From Streptomyces calvus (GTDB lineage: Bacteria; Actinomycetota; Actinomycetes; Streptomycetales; Streptomycetaceae): a DNA stretch of 64,000 bases. Shown in pieces: positions 18,196 to 26,141 of this stretch (positions are counted from its first letter, which is position 1; each line of letters starts with the position of its first letter). The notes beneath the pieces were generated by a model. It was not told the origin of the DNA and did no database searches. It worked only from the letters and a program-made list of their open reading frames with translations. The translations under genes were made by a program, and so were the position numbers. Location of the stretch: contig NZ_VCNP01000035.1 in the NCBI RefSeq assembly GCF_006782915.1, positions 114,766 to 178,765 on the forward strand. The letters are read 5' to 3'.

Positions 18196-18564
18196 CGCCG
18201 TGTCCGGGCCGACTGCTCGACGTCCGCCCCGGCCGGGATGCCCGGCGCCCGCGGCACCCGCCCCGGCGGAATGCCCGCACCCCAGCGGCACCACCCCCAC
18301 CGTCCCGGCCCCACGTCCGTCTCCGCCACCCCCCTCACCCGCCGTCCCCACTCACCCGCCGCCCCCTCTCACCCGCCGTCCCCCCTCACCCGCCGTCCCC
18401 ACCGTGACGTCCGTCCTGCGGAGGACCCGACCGCGGCGGCCCCCTACGGCGGACGGAGCCGCGGCCTGACGACCCCTTAGGGGATGTCACAGCTCGGCCG
18501 CAATGCCCCTCCCGAAACCCGGGCCCCGGCACGCGACCGCCCGGGACCAGGTACGTTCGAAGGC
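18196..18564. other. Gene-free gap with C-rich tandem repeats
   Basis: No coding region is convincing here. Bases 18335-18401 hold four imperfect direct copies of CTCACCCGCCG with C-runs between them (period 16-18 bp). The rest is C-rich intergenic sequence leading to the Yip1-family gene. Confidence 0.6.
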
Positions 18565-19521
18565 GTGGCTGGATTCAGGATCGGACGCGGCCGGAACAAC
18601 AACGGCGCTCCTCACGCGCGACCGCAACACCCCCCGCACGGACAGCAGACGCCGCAGGGGCCGTCGTACGGCTACCCGCAGGCGCCGCAGCCGTACCCGC
18701 AGCAGCCGCCGTACGGCAACGGCGGCGGCGCCGGCCCGTGGCCGGCCACGAGCGGCGGCTACGGAGGCCACGGCGGTCCCGGGAGCCACGGCGGTCACGG
18801 CGAGCCCGAGTACTTCGGCGACGGCGCCCACCCCGGCGGTCACGGCGCCCCGGGCGTCCCGCACGACCCGTACGCGGCCAACAACCCGGGCCACACCCAG
18901 GCGTTCACGATCGGCGAGGACCCCTACAACCAGGGCGACACCTACCGCGCCGGCTCCGCCCCGCCCACCGGCCCGGTCGGCCCCCGCCTGCACTGGAAGG
19001 AGCTGCTCAAGGGCATCGTCCTGTCGCCCGCCCAGACGTTCCTGCGGATGCGCGACTACTCGATGTGGGGCCCGGCCCTCGTCGTCGGCCTCCTCTACGG
19101 GCTGCTGGCCGTCTTCGGCTTCGACACCGCCCGCGAGGACGCGATCAACGCGACCCTGTCGAACGCCGTCCCGATCGTCCTGACGACGGCCGTCGCGATG
19201 GTGCTCAGCTCGTTCGTCCTCGGCGTGGTCACCCACACCCTCGCCCGTCAGCTCGGCGGCGACGGGGCCTGGCAGCCGACGGTCGGCCTCTCCATGCTGA
19301 TCATGTCCCTCACGGACGCGCCGCGCCTGGTCTTCGCCATGTTCGCCGGCGGCGACGCCCCGTTTGTGCAGATCCTCGGCTGGGCCACCTGGGTGGCGGC
19401 CGGTGCCCTGCTCACCGTGATGGTCAGCCGCTCCCACGACCTGCCCTGGCCGAAGGCGCTGGGCGCGTCGGCGATCCAGCTGATCGCACTGCTGTCGATC
19501 GTGAAGCTCGGCACGTTCTGA
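18565..19521 (+). CDS. Yip1-family integral membrane protein
   Basis: 318 residues from the GTG at 18565 (start VAGFRIGRGRNNN). The first 140 residues are a disordered Gly/Pro/Gln/His-rich cytoplasmic tail. Five membrane helices follow, from PALVVGLLYGLLAVFGFD to IQLIALLSIVKLGTF, matching the Yip1 domain. The ribosome binding site is poor at both this GTG and the upstream ATG at 18484, so a leaderless mRNA is possible. Yip1-like proteins are widespread in Streptomyces with no known function. Confidence 0.8.
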   Translation: MAGFRIGRGRNNNGAPHARPQHPPHGQQTPQGPSYGYPQAPQPYPQQPPYGNGGGAGPWPATSGGYGGHGGPGSHGGHGEPEYFGDGAHPGGHGAPGVPHDPYAANNPGHTQAFTIGEDPYNQGDTYRAGSAPPTGPVGPRLHWKELLKGIVLSPAQTFLRMRDYSMWGPALVVGLLYGLLAVFGFDTAREDAINATLSNAVPIVLTTAVAMVLSSFVLGVVTHTLARQLGGDGAWQPTVGLSMLIMSLTDAPRLVFAMFAGGDAPFVQILGWATWVAAGALLTVMVSRSHDLPWPKALGASAIQLIALLSIVKLGTF

Positions 19522-19541
19522 CCTGGCGGCCGCCCCCGGAC

Positions 19542-19568
19542 AGGGCTCCCGGTCGACCGGGGGCCCTT
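19542..19568 (+). terminator. Terminator after the Yip1-family gene
   Basis: AGGGCTCCCGGT pairs with ACCGGGGGCCCT with one mismatch, followed by TTT, 20 bp past the stop codon. Confidence 0.8.
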
Positions 19569-19727
19569 TCCTGTGCCCGGGCCCGCCAAGGCGCCAGCGT
19601 GCCGTGCCCGTGCGGCGCCCGTCGTCGAAGCGCAACGATGCCTGCGTGACGGCGAGTCGTCCGGGAGACGGGACAGCACGTCGTCCCCCGTGGCGCGGTC
19701 GCCCGCCGCGCCGGCATTCCGCGCGCC

Positions 19728-20099
19728 CTACCTCACGTCGTGGGCGTCCACCAAGCGCGACGGCTGTGCGGAAGCTGCCTGGGAACGGTCGGTCTCGTCC
19801 TGCACGAGCAGGGAGAGCAACGAGGCCACGGACAGACCGGCTTCCGCCGGGTGGCGCAGCACCTTGTCCGGCTCGATGCGATACGTGTTCGTACGCCCGT
19901 CGCGGGTGTGGGAAAGATAACCGTCCTGCTCGAGATCGGCGATGATCCGTTGAACGGCACGCTCCGTGAGCCGACAGCGGGCTGCGATGTCACGGATCCG
20001 GACGTTCGGGTTGTCGGCGATGGCCGCCAGTACACGCGCGTGATTGGTGACGAACGTCCATCCGCTGTGAGATTCAGGGACTCCGACCATGCACGGCAT
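19728..20099 (-). CDS. Winged-helix transcriptional regulator (MarR/ArsR-like)
   Basis: A 123-residue protein. A winged HTH fills residues 10-75: ARVLAAIADNPNVRIRDIAA, then RLTERAVQRIIADLEQDGYL and the wing HTRDGRTNTYRIEPD. The C-terminal part is variable, with no Cys cluster or ligand motif recognised. ATGs at 20099 and 20090 are both possible. It is divergent from a STAS-domain gene, with a perfect palindrome between them that could be its operator. Confidence 0.8.
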   Translation of the reverse strand: MPCMVGVPESHSGWTFVTNHARVLAAIADNPNVRIRDIAARCRLTERAVQRIIADLEQDGYLSHTRDGRTNTYRIEPDKVLRHPAEAGLSVASLLSLLVQDETDRSQAASAQPSRLVDAHDVR

Positions 20100-20160
20100 T
20101 TTAGCCGCCCTCCATTGCCGGAACCTCGATACATGACATACTTTTCGCGTAACATCCTTC

Positions 20161-20178
20161 ATGATCCTTCGGGATCAT
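20161..20178. promoter_or_regulatory. Palindrome between divergent regulator and STAS gene
   Basis: ATGATCC-TTCG-GGATCAT is a perfect 7-bp inverted repeat with a 4-nt loop, ending 4 bp before the AGGAGGGA box of the STAS gene. It could be an operator for the divergent winged-helix regulator or a hairpin affecting ribosome binding. Confidence 0.55.
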
Positions 20179-20196
20179 CCCAGGAGGGACCCAAAG

Positions 20197-20574
20197 GTGT
20201 ACGTGGACGAGGGCGCCGCACCTGGGCGCAAGAGCAGCGGAGTCGCCCCGCAGATACTCGGTGGGATCGAGGTGTCGCGGTACGAGTGGCGCGGCGCCGG
20301 CGTCGTTTCAGCCTGCGGCTCCTGTGACATACAGTCCATCCAGCCGCTGGCGGACGCGCTCAGCGCCGCGGCCAGAGACCACCACAGGGTGATCCTGGAC
20401 GTCTCCGGCATCGGCTTCGCGGACTCCGCGCTGCTCAATCTGCTGATCCTCGCCCACCAGAAGGTTCAGCTGTACGTGGTCGCGCCGACGCGGCAGCTGC
20501 AACGGCTCCTGGAACTCACGGGCATGGACTCCGTCCTCGACATACGGGCGACGGTGGAGGAAGCCGTCGCCTGA
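20197..20574 (+). CDS. STAS-domain anti-sigma factor antagonist
   Basis: A 125-residue single STAS domain (RsbV/SpoIIAA type). The core includes VILDVSGIGFADSALLNLLI, whose serine aligns with the residue phosphorylated by RsbW-like kinases, and the VVAPTRQLQRLLELTGM ending. Such proteins free sigma factors by binding their anti-sigma kinases. The GTG at 20197 has AGGAGGGA 7 nt upstream, which decides the start. No kinase or sigma gene is adjacent, so the partner is encoded elsewhere. Confidence 0.88.
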   Translation: MYVDEGAAPGRKSSGVAPQILGGIEVSRYEWRGAGVVSACGSCDIQSIQPLADALSAAARDHHRVILDVSGIGFADSALLNLLILAHQKVQLYVVAPTRQLQRLLELTGMDSVLDIRATVEEAVA

Positions 20575-20603
20575 AAAGTGCCGTTCCCTGGGGCCACCGA
20601 CAC

Positions 20604-20633
20604 GTGAACCCCCGGCGGACGCCGGGGGTTCAC
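20604..20633. terminator. Bidirectional hairpin terminator
   Basis: A perfect 13-bp stem (GTGAACCCCCGGC) with a GGAC loop between the converging STAS and phosphoribosyltransferase genes. Confidence 0.85.
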
Positions 20634-20682
20634 GTTCACATCCCGCTTCCGCGGGGAAAGCCGTGCGAGGGCTTGTCACACG

Positions 20683-21192
20683 TCAGAGGGCTTCCCGGTT
20701 CGGCCGGGCCGTTCCCTGCGACCTGGACACCGGTGGCAGCACACTCCACGGGAAGTTGATCCACTCGTCGGTCCGCTTCCACACGTACTCGCACTTCACC
20801 AGCGACTGCGTCTTCTCGTAGACGACGGCGCTGCGCACCTCGGCGACGGCGTCGAGGCAGAAGTCACGGACGAGCTTCAGCGTCTTGCCGGTGTCGGCGA
20901 CGTCGTCCGCGATCAGCACCTTCTTGTCGGTGAAGTCGATGGCGTTGGGCACGGGCGCCAGCATGACCGGCATCTCCAGCGTGGTCCCCACGCCCGTGTA
21001 GAACTCGACGTTCACCAGGTGGATGTTCTTGCAGTCGAGCGCGTAGGCGAGCCCGCCCGCGACGAACACACCACCGCGCGCGATGCTGAGCACTATGTCG
21101 GGCTCGTACCCGTCGTCGGCGATGGCCTGCGCCAGCTCGCGGACGGCCGTGCCGAACTGCTCGTAGCTGAGGTTCTCCCGCATCCCGCTCAC
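20683..21192 (-). CDS. Phosphoribosyltransferase (hypoxanthine/guanine type)
   Basis: A 169-residue type I phosphoribosyltransferase. The PRPP-binding loop VLIADDVADTGKTL is at about residues 92-105, and IVLSIARGGVFVAGGLAYAL is upstream of it. It resembles XGPRT/HGPRT-like enzymes that salvage purine bases; the base is not certain. The GTG at 21192 overlaps the dcd stop as GTGA; an ATG at 21183 would remove three residues. Coupling to dcd places it in a nucleotide metabolism operon. Confidence 0.85.
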   Translation of the reverse strand: MSGMRENLSYEQFGTAVRELAQAIADDGYEPDIVLSIARGGVFVAGGLAYALDCKNIHLVNVEFYTGVGTTLEMPVMLAPVPNAIDFTDKKVLIADDVADTGKTLKLVRDFCLDAVAEVRSAVVYEKTQSLVKCEYVWKRTDEWINFPWSVLPPVSRSQGTARPNREAL

Positions 21193-21764
21193 ACCTGCGT
21201 CCGATGGAAGTTGACGTAGGACCGCGAGGCCGTGGGCCCGCGCTGCCCCTGGTACCGGGACCCGTACCGCTCACTGCCGTACGGGTGCTCGGCCGGCGAG
21301 CTGAGCCGGAACATGCACAGCTGCCCGATCTTCATCCCCGGCCACAGCTTGATCGGCAGCGTCGCGAGATTGCTCAGCTCCAGCGTCACGTGCCCGGAGA
21401 ACCCGGGGTCGATGAACCCGGCGGTGGAGTGCGTCACCAGCCCGAGCCGCCCCAGCGAACTCTTCCCCTCCAGCCGCGACGCCAGATCGACGGGCAGCGT
21501 GATGACCTCGTACGTACTGGCCAGCACGAACTCACCCGGATGCAGAATGAACGGCTCGTCGCCCTCCGGCTCCACGAGCCGGGTCAGATCCGTCTGCTCG
21601 ACGGACGGGTCGATGTGGGGATAGCGGTGATTCTCGAACACCCGGAAGTAGCGGTCGAGGCGTACGTCGATGCTGGACGGCTGCACCATGGATTCGTCGT
21701 AGGGATCGATCCGCACCCGCCCGGCGTCGATCTCGGCCCGGATGTCCTTGTCTGAGAGAAGCAC
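21189..21764 (-). CDS. dcd: dCTP deaminase
   Basis: A 191-residue enzyme converting dCTP to dUTP, a step in dTTP synthesis. It has the family hallmarks MVQPSSIDVRLDRYFRVF, the catalytic segment HSTAGFIDPGFSGHVTLEL and a C-terminal GSRYQGQRGPTASR lid. The GTG at 21764 gives the usual length and the MLLSDKDI start. Its stop overlaps the start of the phosphoribosyltransferase gene. Confidence 0.96.
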   Translation of the reverse strand: MLLSDKDIRAEIDAGRVRIDPYDESMVQPSSIDVRLDRYFRVFENHRYPHIDPSVEQTDLTRLVEPEGDEPFILHPGEFVLASTYEVITLPVDLASRLEGKSSLGRLGLVTHSTAGFIDPGFSGHVTLELSNLATLPIKLWPGMKIGQLCMFRLSSPAEHPYGSERYGSRYQGQRGPTASRSYVNFHRTQV

Positions 21765-21858
21765 GCCCCGAGGATACGCAAGGCGCGCGGAGCAGCGACA
21801 ACCGCCGCCGCGCCGCGCGCCCACGCCCTCTGTCTCTACCGCTCTCCCGTGCCCTTCG

Positions 21859-22017
21859 CTACCGCTTCTGAAGGGTCACCGGCACGACACTGCGAAGCCG
21901 CGCACAGCGCGGACACCGCACGAGCCGGCCGGGGCCGAGTCGCTCGGCCTGCTGCATCGGGAACGAGGCGGCGGTGAACACGTGCCCATCGGCACAGCGG
22001 ACGACGGTGCGCTCCAT
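21859..22017 (-). CDS. Small zinc-ribbon-like protein
   Basis: A 52-residue protein beginning MERTVVRCADGHVFTAASF and containing CPRCARL near its C-terminus. Three cysteines and one histidine could bind zinc, as in ribosomal-protein-like ribbons. The frame is open to 22080, but the ATG at 22017 gives the compact conserved form. It is 94 bp upstream of dcd on the same strand and may lead that operon. Function unknown. Confidence 0.6.
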   Translation of the reverse strand: MERTVVRCADGHVFTAASFPMQQAERLGPGRLVRCPRCARLRSVVPVTLQKR

Positions 22018-22285
22018 CAAGTCCAAGAGTCCCTTCCCCAAGAGCCGCGTCTGGCTAACTGCCCTGACGACAAAAGGCACATTACGGGATCAAAGAGACG
22101 CCGCTCCAGGCGGCACCCCGGCACCTGCCCGACCCCTCCACCGTACGCCCCAACGCCTGCCCCCCGCAGCCGCATCCACCCCTGAAACACCGTCAGGCCC
22201 CCGGGGCTCGAACACCGGAGGCCTGGCATGAGGTAGAGTGAAGCAGCGTCCAGATCACCGCCCGCGGGCGGACCCTGGATCTTAC

Positions 22286-22359
22286 GCGGGTGTAGTTTAA
22301 TGGTAGAACATCAGCTTCCCAAGCTGAGAGCGCGAGTTCGATTCTCGTCACCCGCTCCA
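22286..22359 (+). tRNA. tRNA-Gly (anticodon CCC)
   Basis: A complete cloverleaf: acceptor stem GCGGGTG/CACCCGC, D arm TAGTTTAATGGTA, anticodon loop TTCCCAA (anticodon CCC) on a CAGC/GCTG stem, T arm with GTTCGATTC, and an encoded CCA at 22357-22359. Its 3' part is the attachment site of the integrative element that follows; integration rebuilds the gene, so the tRNA stays functional. Confidence 0.95.
22312..22358 (+). repeat. attL core of the integrative element (47 bp)
   Basis: The 3' part of tRNA-Gly from the anticodon stem to the CC of CCA. It is repeated exactly at 34969-35015 and, over 46 bp with one mismatch, at 36283-36328. Confidence 0.92.
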
Positions 22360-22363
22360 TGTG

Positions 22364-22392
22364 AAACCCCCAGGTCATTGACCCGGGGGTTG
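22364..22392 (+). terminator. Hairpin terminator after tRNA-Gly
   Basis: AACCCCCAGGTC pairs with GACCCGGGGGTT with one mismatch, followed by a T-rich run. Each of the three full att copies is followed by its own similar hairpin. Confidence 0.85.
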
Positions 22393-22448
22393 TTTGTTGT
22401 CTGGACCAGTGAGCGGGCTGCGCACCACAACCGCACCATAGGGACGCG

Positions 22449-23615
22449 CTACCCGTCGGCGGTCATCTCGCTGTGGTGCGGGTGGTCGCCGGTGTGGTTC
22501 TTCGCACGCTCGGCACGGACCATGTCGTCGAGCCCTGCCGCCACGTCGCGCTGCCGCTCCTCGTCGGAGTGCTGATAGATCAGCGCGGCTTTCTCGGACG
22601 ACTGGCCGGCGCGGACCATCGTGTCCTTGAGGGTGGCGCCGGAACGGGTCGAGAGCGTGTGCCCGGTGTGACGGAGGTCGTAGAACCGGAAATCGTCAGG
22701 AAGCCCGGCGGCCGTGCGCGCCCGTCGCCACTTCCGCCCGAACGAGGTGCGCCGGAAGGGCGCTCCCTTCTCCCCGATGAAGACCAACCCGTCCGGCCCC
22801 TTCTCGGCGAACCAGGCGAGATGTTGCCGCACCTCCTTGTGCAGGAAGGCCGGGAGGACGACGGCCCGCACACCCGCACCCGACTTGGTCTCGCCGGGAG
22901 CACGCTTGCCGTTAGTCCGTTCCGGCTCTGCGACGCGGACGCGGATCACCATGCGGTCGAGGTCGACGTCCCGGCGGCGGAGGCCGGCCAGCTCCTCGGG
23001 GCGCATCGGGCCGTAGGCGCCGAGGTAGACCATGAGGCGCCAGCGGATGCCGATCGCGTCGGCGAGGGCGTCGACCTGGGCGACGGTGGCGATACGCCGT
23101 TCAGCGGCCGACTCCTTGCCCGCGCCCTTGATACGGCAGGGGTTGCGGCTGATCAGGTCGTCGTCGACAGCCGTCTCGAGGATGCCCTTGAGGAGGCGGT
23201 ACGACTTGGCGACGGTCGTCTTGGCCTTGGTGGTGCGCAGACGCTCGGCACGCCACTCGCGCACACGCGGAGCGGTGATCTCGTCCAGGTCGAGGGCGCC
23301 GAAGGCCGGGAGGATATGCAGGCGCAGGAGGTGGCGGTACAAGTCCTCTGTACGGACCGCCAGCTCTCGTTCTTCGACCCACTTCTCCGCGTACGTGCCG
23401 AAGTTGACCGCGCCGGCGTCGGGTGCGCGCCAGTCCCCGCGGCTGAGGTCGGCTTCGACCTGGGACAGCCAGACCTCTGCGTCCTTCTTCGTCTCGAAGG
23501 TCTCTTCCGCACGAATGCGCTCGCCATCGGGACCGAGGTAGGAGGCAGTCCAGCGACCGGAGCGGTACTGACGCACCGCGCCGAAGCGGCGACGCCTTCC
23601 CTTCTTGTTGGCCAT
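22449..23615 (-). CDS. int: Site-specific tyrosine integrase
   Basis: 388 residues, the size of pSAM2 Int. The N-terminal region has the AP2-like arm-binding part (SGRWTASYLGPDGERIRAEE), the core-binding domain follows (about 70-170), and the catalytic domain ends the protein. Catalytic residues visible are the first Arg in GAYGPMRPEELAGL, FYDLRHTGHTL (Tyr in place of the usual His before DLRHT) and the nucleophile Tyr in ALIYQHSD. The gene lies next to attL, and its ATG overlaps the xis stop (TGATG). It catalyses recombination between attP and the tRNA-Gly attB. Confidence 0.95.
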   Translation of the reverse strand: MANKKGRRRRFGAVRQYRSGRWTASYLGPDGERIRAEETFETKKDAEVWLSQVEADLSRGDWRAPDAGAVNFGTYAEKWVEERELAVRTEDLYRHLLRLHILPAFGALDLDEITAPRVREWRAERLRTTKAKTTVAKSYRLLKGILETAVDDDLISRNPCRIKGAGKESAAERRIATVAQVDALADAIGIRWRLMVYLGAYGPMRPEELAGLRRRDVDLDRMVIRVRVAEPERTNGKRAPGETKSGAGVRAVVLPAFLHKEVRQHLAWFAEKGPDGLVFIGEKGAPFRRTSFGRKWRRARTAAGLPDDFRFYDLRHTGHTLSTRSGATLKDTMVRAGQSSEKAALIYQHSDEERQRDVAAGLDDMVRAERAKNHTGDHPHHSEMTADG

Positions 23616-23827
23616 CAGGCAGCCCTTCCGTAGCGAGAGCGGGATCGCCTGATCGGCTCGACCGTGCGGGCCCGGAGGAACTCGTCGACCGCGCTCTCCG
23701 GGATGCGGACGTGCCTGCCCACCTTCACGTACCGGATGCGCCGCTCCTCGATGAGGCGACGGGGGAAGCGGGTTGTGGTGCCGAGCAGTTCGGCGACCTG
23801 GTCGACGGAGAGATGGCGCTCAGCCAT
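23615..23827 (-). CDS. xis: Excisionase (MerR-like HTH, BldC/Xis type)
   Basis: A 70-residue DNA-binding protein with a winged HTH: LSVDQVAELLGTTTRFPRRLIEERRI, then YVKVGRHVRIPESAVDEFL. It helps Int excise the element. It overlaps rep by 8 bp and int by the TGATG junction, so the three form one leftward unit, as in pSAM2 (repSA-xis-int). Confidence 0.9.
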   Translation of the reverse strand: MAERHLSVDQVAELLGTTTRFPRRLIEERRIRYVKVGRHVRIPESAVDEFLRARTVEPIRRSRSRYGRAA

Positions 23828-25181
23828 GGGTGGGCTCCCCTTCGGTTCCGGGGGCGGGTTCGAGGGTTTCGGTGAGCCAGGCTTCGGCGTCGGTGAGGCC
23901 GGTACCGGCGTAGACCCAGTGGGCGAGGACGAGCGTGGTCGTCTCCGGGCCGTCCTCGTTCGCGGTTGCGGCTTGGGCGCGGCGGTATTCGGCGCGGGCG
24001 GTGCGGAGGGCGCCGAGGGTGGTGGAGTAGCGGCGGGACTTGGTGGAGAAGTGGCCGCGGAAGCCGAGCATGTGGGCCCAGGCGCGCAGGCGGAGGTGTT
24101 CGAGGTCTTTGCGGGCGCCGAGGGTCCAGGCTGCGCGGATGAGGCGTCGGGCGTGGTCGGTGATGTCGAGCTGGGCGAGTTCGGCGAGGAACTTCAGCGG
24201 GCGGTCGAGAGCGCCGGTCGCGGTTTCGGCGCCCTTGGTGGCGTACTTGGCGATGTACGCGGCCACGGCGCGCTCGGTCAGCTCCTGGCCGCCGCTGAAG
24301 TCGGCGGAGCGGATGGTGCGGACGTCGAGCTGACGGCCGAAGGCGAAGGTGTGCGCCCGGCCGTCGATCACGGGGCCGTCGACCCGGGCCGAGGTGGCGG
24401 CGGCGCGGATGGCATCAGTGAGCAGCTCGGCGGTGGCCCAGACCGGGGGCGGGGTGTCACCGCCTTCCGGGCCGTCGATGCGAATCACCGCATGGAAGTG
24501 GACCGCACCGCGCTTCTGGTACTCGGCGACCTTCGCGAAGGACACACGCGCGTACTCGCGGAAGTCCCGCTGTGTCAGGCCGGCCCGCTTGGCGACCTCC
24601 CGGCGGAGGTAGATCGAGAAGCGCCGCCACAGGAGGCCGGCGTGCGCGTTCCACAGGACGGCCGCTTCGTAGTCGTAGGTGTCCGGGTCGAGTGGGGTGC
24701 CGAGGACGGGGTCGTCCTGGTCGTGAAGGGTGCCGCAGCGGCAGCGGCGAACGGTCCGTGCCGGACCAGTAGGGCGGTTGTGGACCGGGCCGAAGCCGGG
24801 GGCGGTGAACGTGGCGAAGACGCGCGGGTGTGCGGCGACACGTTCGGGGACGCCCTTGCCACCACGCAGGCCCGAGGTGATCAGGTGGAAGGTGTCGCGG
24901 CGGTAGACCTCTGCACAGGCCGCACAGCGGGTCGTGCGGCGGTTGTTGCAGCGGACCAGAAGGTGACCGGCCGGGAGGCTGGAGGAGTCGAGGTGGTGGA
25001 GGACGTTGCCGATCTCACCGGTGCGGGTGTTCACGTCGTACTCGGTGCGGTGGCCGTCGAGGCGGATCGGGTGGGTGCAACCGCCCAGTCCGGAGAGTTG
25101 GTGGGCGAGCTGGGGGAGGTTGCCAAGAGAGGCCAGCTTGGAGAGTTCCGCCAGCGGGGGCGGAGTCTGCCGGGTGATGAT
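23820..25181 (-). CDS. RepSA-like replication initiator; start codon non-canonical
   Basis: AICE replication initiator, rolling-circle type. Motifs are LLVRCNNRRTTRC..C zinc-like cysteines, HPRVFATFTAPGFGPVH and the FHAVIRIDGPEG metal-binding His motif. Homology-like sequence (TPPPLAELSKLASLGNLPQL, then GGCTHPIRLDGHRTEYD) continues upstream of the first canonical start, GTG at 25034. The frame is open to a stop at 25200, and an AAAGGA box sits just before ATC-ATC at 25181-25176, where an ATG or GTG would be expected. I therefore extend the gene to 25181. The conservative version is 23820-25034 (404 aa), which lacks the conserved N-terminus. It is upstream of xis and int. Confidence 0.75.
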   Translation of the reverse strand: MITRQTPPPLAELSKLASLGNLPQLAHQLSGLGGCTHPIRLDGHRTEYDVNTRTGEIGNVLHHLDSSSLPAGHLLVRCNNRRTTRCAACAEVYRRDTFHLITSGLRGGKGVPERVAAHPRVFATFTAPGFGPVHNRPTGPARTVRRCRCGTLHDQDDPVLGTPLDPDTYDYEAAVLWNAHAGLLWRRFSIYLRREVAKRAGLTQRDFREYARVSFAKVAEYQKRGAVHFHAVIRIDGPEGGDTPPPVWATAELLTDAIRAAATSARVDGPVIDGRAHTFAFGRQLDVRTIRSADFSGGQELTERAVAAYIAKYATKGAETATGALDRPLKFLAELAQLDITDHARRLIRAAWTLGARKDLEHLRLRAWAHMLGFRGHFSTKSRRYSTTLGALRTARAEYRRAQAATANEDGPETTTLVLAHWVYAGTGLTDAEAWLTETLEPAPGTEGEPTHG

Positions 25182-25270
25182 GGGGGTTCCTTTCGGCTGT
25201 TACGGCGGTTGGGAGGGACGGCCCCGGGGCGGCGGGATGCTTGGCGGCTTGTTGCCGCCCCGGTGGCCGG

Positions 25271-25510
25271 TCAGCGCTTGGTCGCGCTGGTGACGAGGGA
25301 GCGCAGGACGACGGCGGCGACGGCCACCGAGACGGCCGTGACGGCGACCGCCGCCAGGAGCGCGGTGAGGACGACGCCGACGACGACCACGGCGGCGACC
25401 GGGCCGACGTACGGGGCGAGGGCGCGGCCGGCGGAGGGCGCCGGGTTGTGGGTGTGGTGGTGGGTGGGAGTGGTAGGGGTCGGGACGTCGGGCAGCTTGG
25501 GACGGAACAT
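25271..25510 (-). CDS. Small Spd-like membrane protein
   Basis: A 79-residue protein. The first 35 residues are Pro/His/Thr-rich, then two hydrophobic helices run through VGPVAAVVVVGVVLTALLAAV and the following Ala/Val stretch, ending SLVTSATKR. Size and place match the spread (Spd) proteins of AICEs, thought to help plasmid spreading between hyphal compartments. No enzyme motif is present. Confidence 0.7.
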   Translation of the reverse strand: MFRPKLPDVPTPTTPTHHHTHNPAPSAGRALAPYVGPVAAVVVVGVVLTALLAAVAVTAVSVAVAAVVLRSLVTSATKR

Positions 25511-25524
25511 GGCGGATCTCCTTG

Positions 25525-25719
25525 TCAGTCGTGGGTGCCGTTGATGACGTCGACCCCGGAGCGGGTCCCGGAGTCGATGAGCGGGGCGAAGACGGTCCGG
25601 GAGAGCAGGAAGCCGAAGAGCGCGATCACGACGACGATCCAGACGCGGACGCCGAGGAAGCGGACCGCGCCCCAGGCGATGAGGCCCAGGACCAGGACGA
25701 GCGGCAGTGAGACGGTCAC
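25525..25719 (-). CDS. Small two-helix membrane protein of the transfer region
   Basis: 64 residues, with two membrane helices (LPLVLVLGLIAWGAVRFLG and VWIVVVIALFGFLLS) and a short polar C-terminal tail. It is 10-14 bp from its neighbours in the leftward transfer operon. Probably a Spd-type spread protein; the exact family is not recognised. Confidence 0.7.
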   Translation of the reverse strand: MTVSLPLVLVLGLIAWGAVRFLGVRVWIVVVIALFGFLLSRTVFAPLIDSGTRSGVDVINGTHD

Positions 25720-25729
25720 GGGGGCTCCC

Positions 25730-25921
25730 TCAGCGGACGCGGCAGCGGTGGGTACGGGCGGCGAGTTCGGCGGCGGCGCGGCTGTCGTAGTCGGCGGCGA
25801 AGCCGCAGCGCGGGGCCGTGCAGGCGGCGGTGTGCTTCTCGCGGCCCCGGTCGTCGTAGTAGGTGGCGACCTGGACGGGGCCGATGCGGACGACGCGGCG
25901 GAAGCGTGGGGTGCGGGGCAT
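25730..25921 (-). CDS. Mobile element transfer protein (small, Cys/His-containing)
   Basis: A 63-residue basic protein starting MPRTPRFRRVVRIGPVQVAT, with a possible zinc site formed by CTAPRC and a C-terminal HRC. Similar short proteins are found in many AICE spread operons. The start at 25921 overlaps the preceding stop as TGATG. A longer frame to 26161 is only Arg/His-rich shadow sequence and was rejected. Confidence 0.7.
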   Translation of the reverse strand: MPRTPRFRRVVRIGPVQVATYYDDRGREKHTAACTAPRCGFAADYDSRAAAELAARTHRCRVR

Positions 25922-26121
25922 CAGGGCAGCTCCTTCGGGCTCTCGTGGTGTTCTCCGGTGAAGTCGGTGACGTGGTCGAGGAGCCAGCGCCGGATCTCTT
26001 CGCCTTCGTACTCGTCGGCGGTGAGGATCACGGGTTCGGCGATGAGCATCGCTTCGGTGAGGCGGTTCTGACGGGTCAGCTCGGCGGCGCGGTTGAGCGC
26101 GCGGAGCGTGGACGGGCGCAC
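25921..26121 (-). CDS. Hypothetical AICE protein
   Basis: 66 residues, predicted helical and acidic at the C-terminus (MRPSTLRALNRAAELTRQNR, then EGEEIRRWLLDHVTDFTG). No family recognised. Its stop overlaps the start of the next gene. Its place in the spd-like cluster suggests a role in transfer or spread. Confidence 0.65.
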   Translation of the reverse strand: MRPSTLRALNRAAELTRQNRLTEAMLIAEPVILTADEYEGEEIRRWLLDHVTDFTGEHHESPKELP

Positions 26122-26141
26122 GGTCGGAGGTCCTCCGTAGA

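Noticed and set aside
15803..18280. Minus-strand frame of 825 codons opposite the Fe-S oxidoreductase gene
   Set aside because: The plus strand has two [4Fe-4S] motifs, CCG domains, membrane helices and a GAGGAG box; the antisense product is low complexity.
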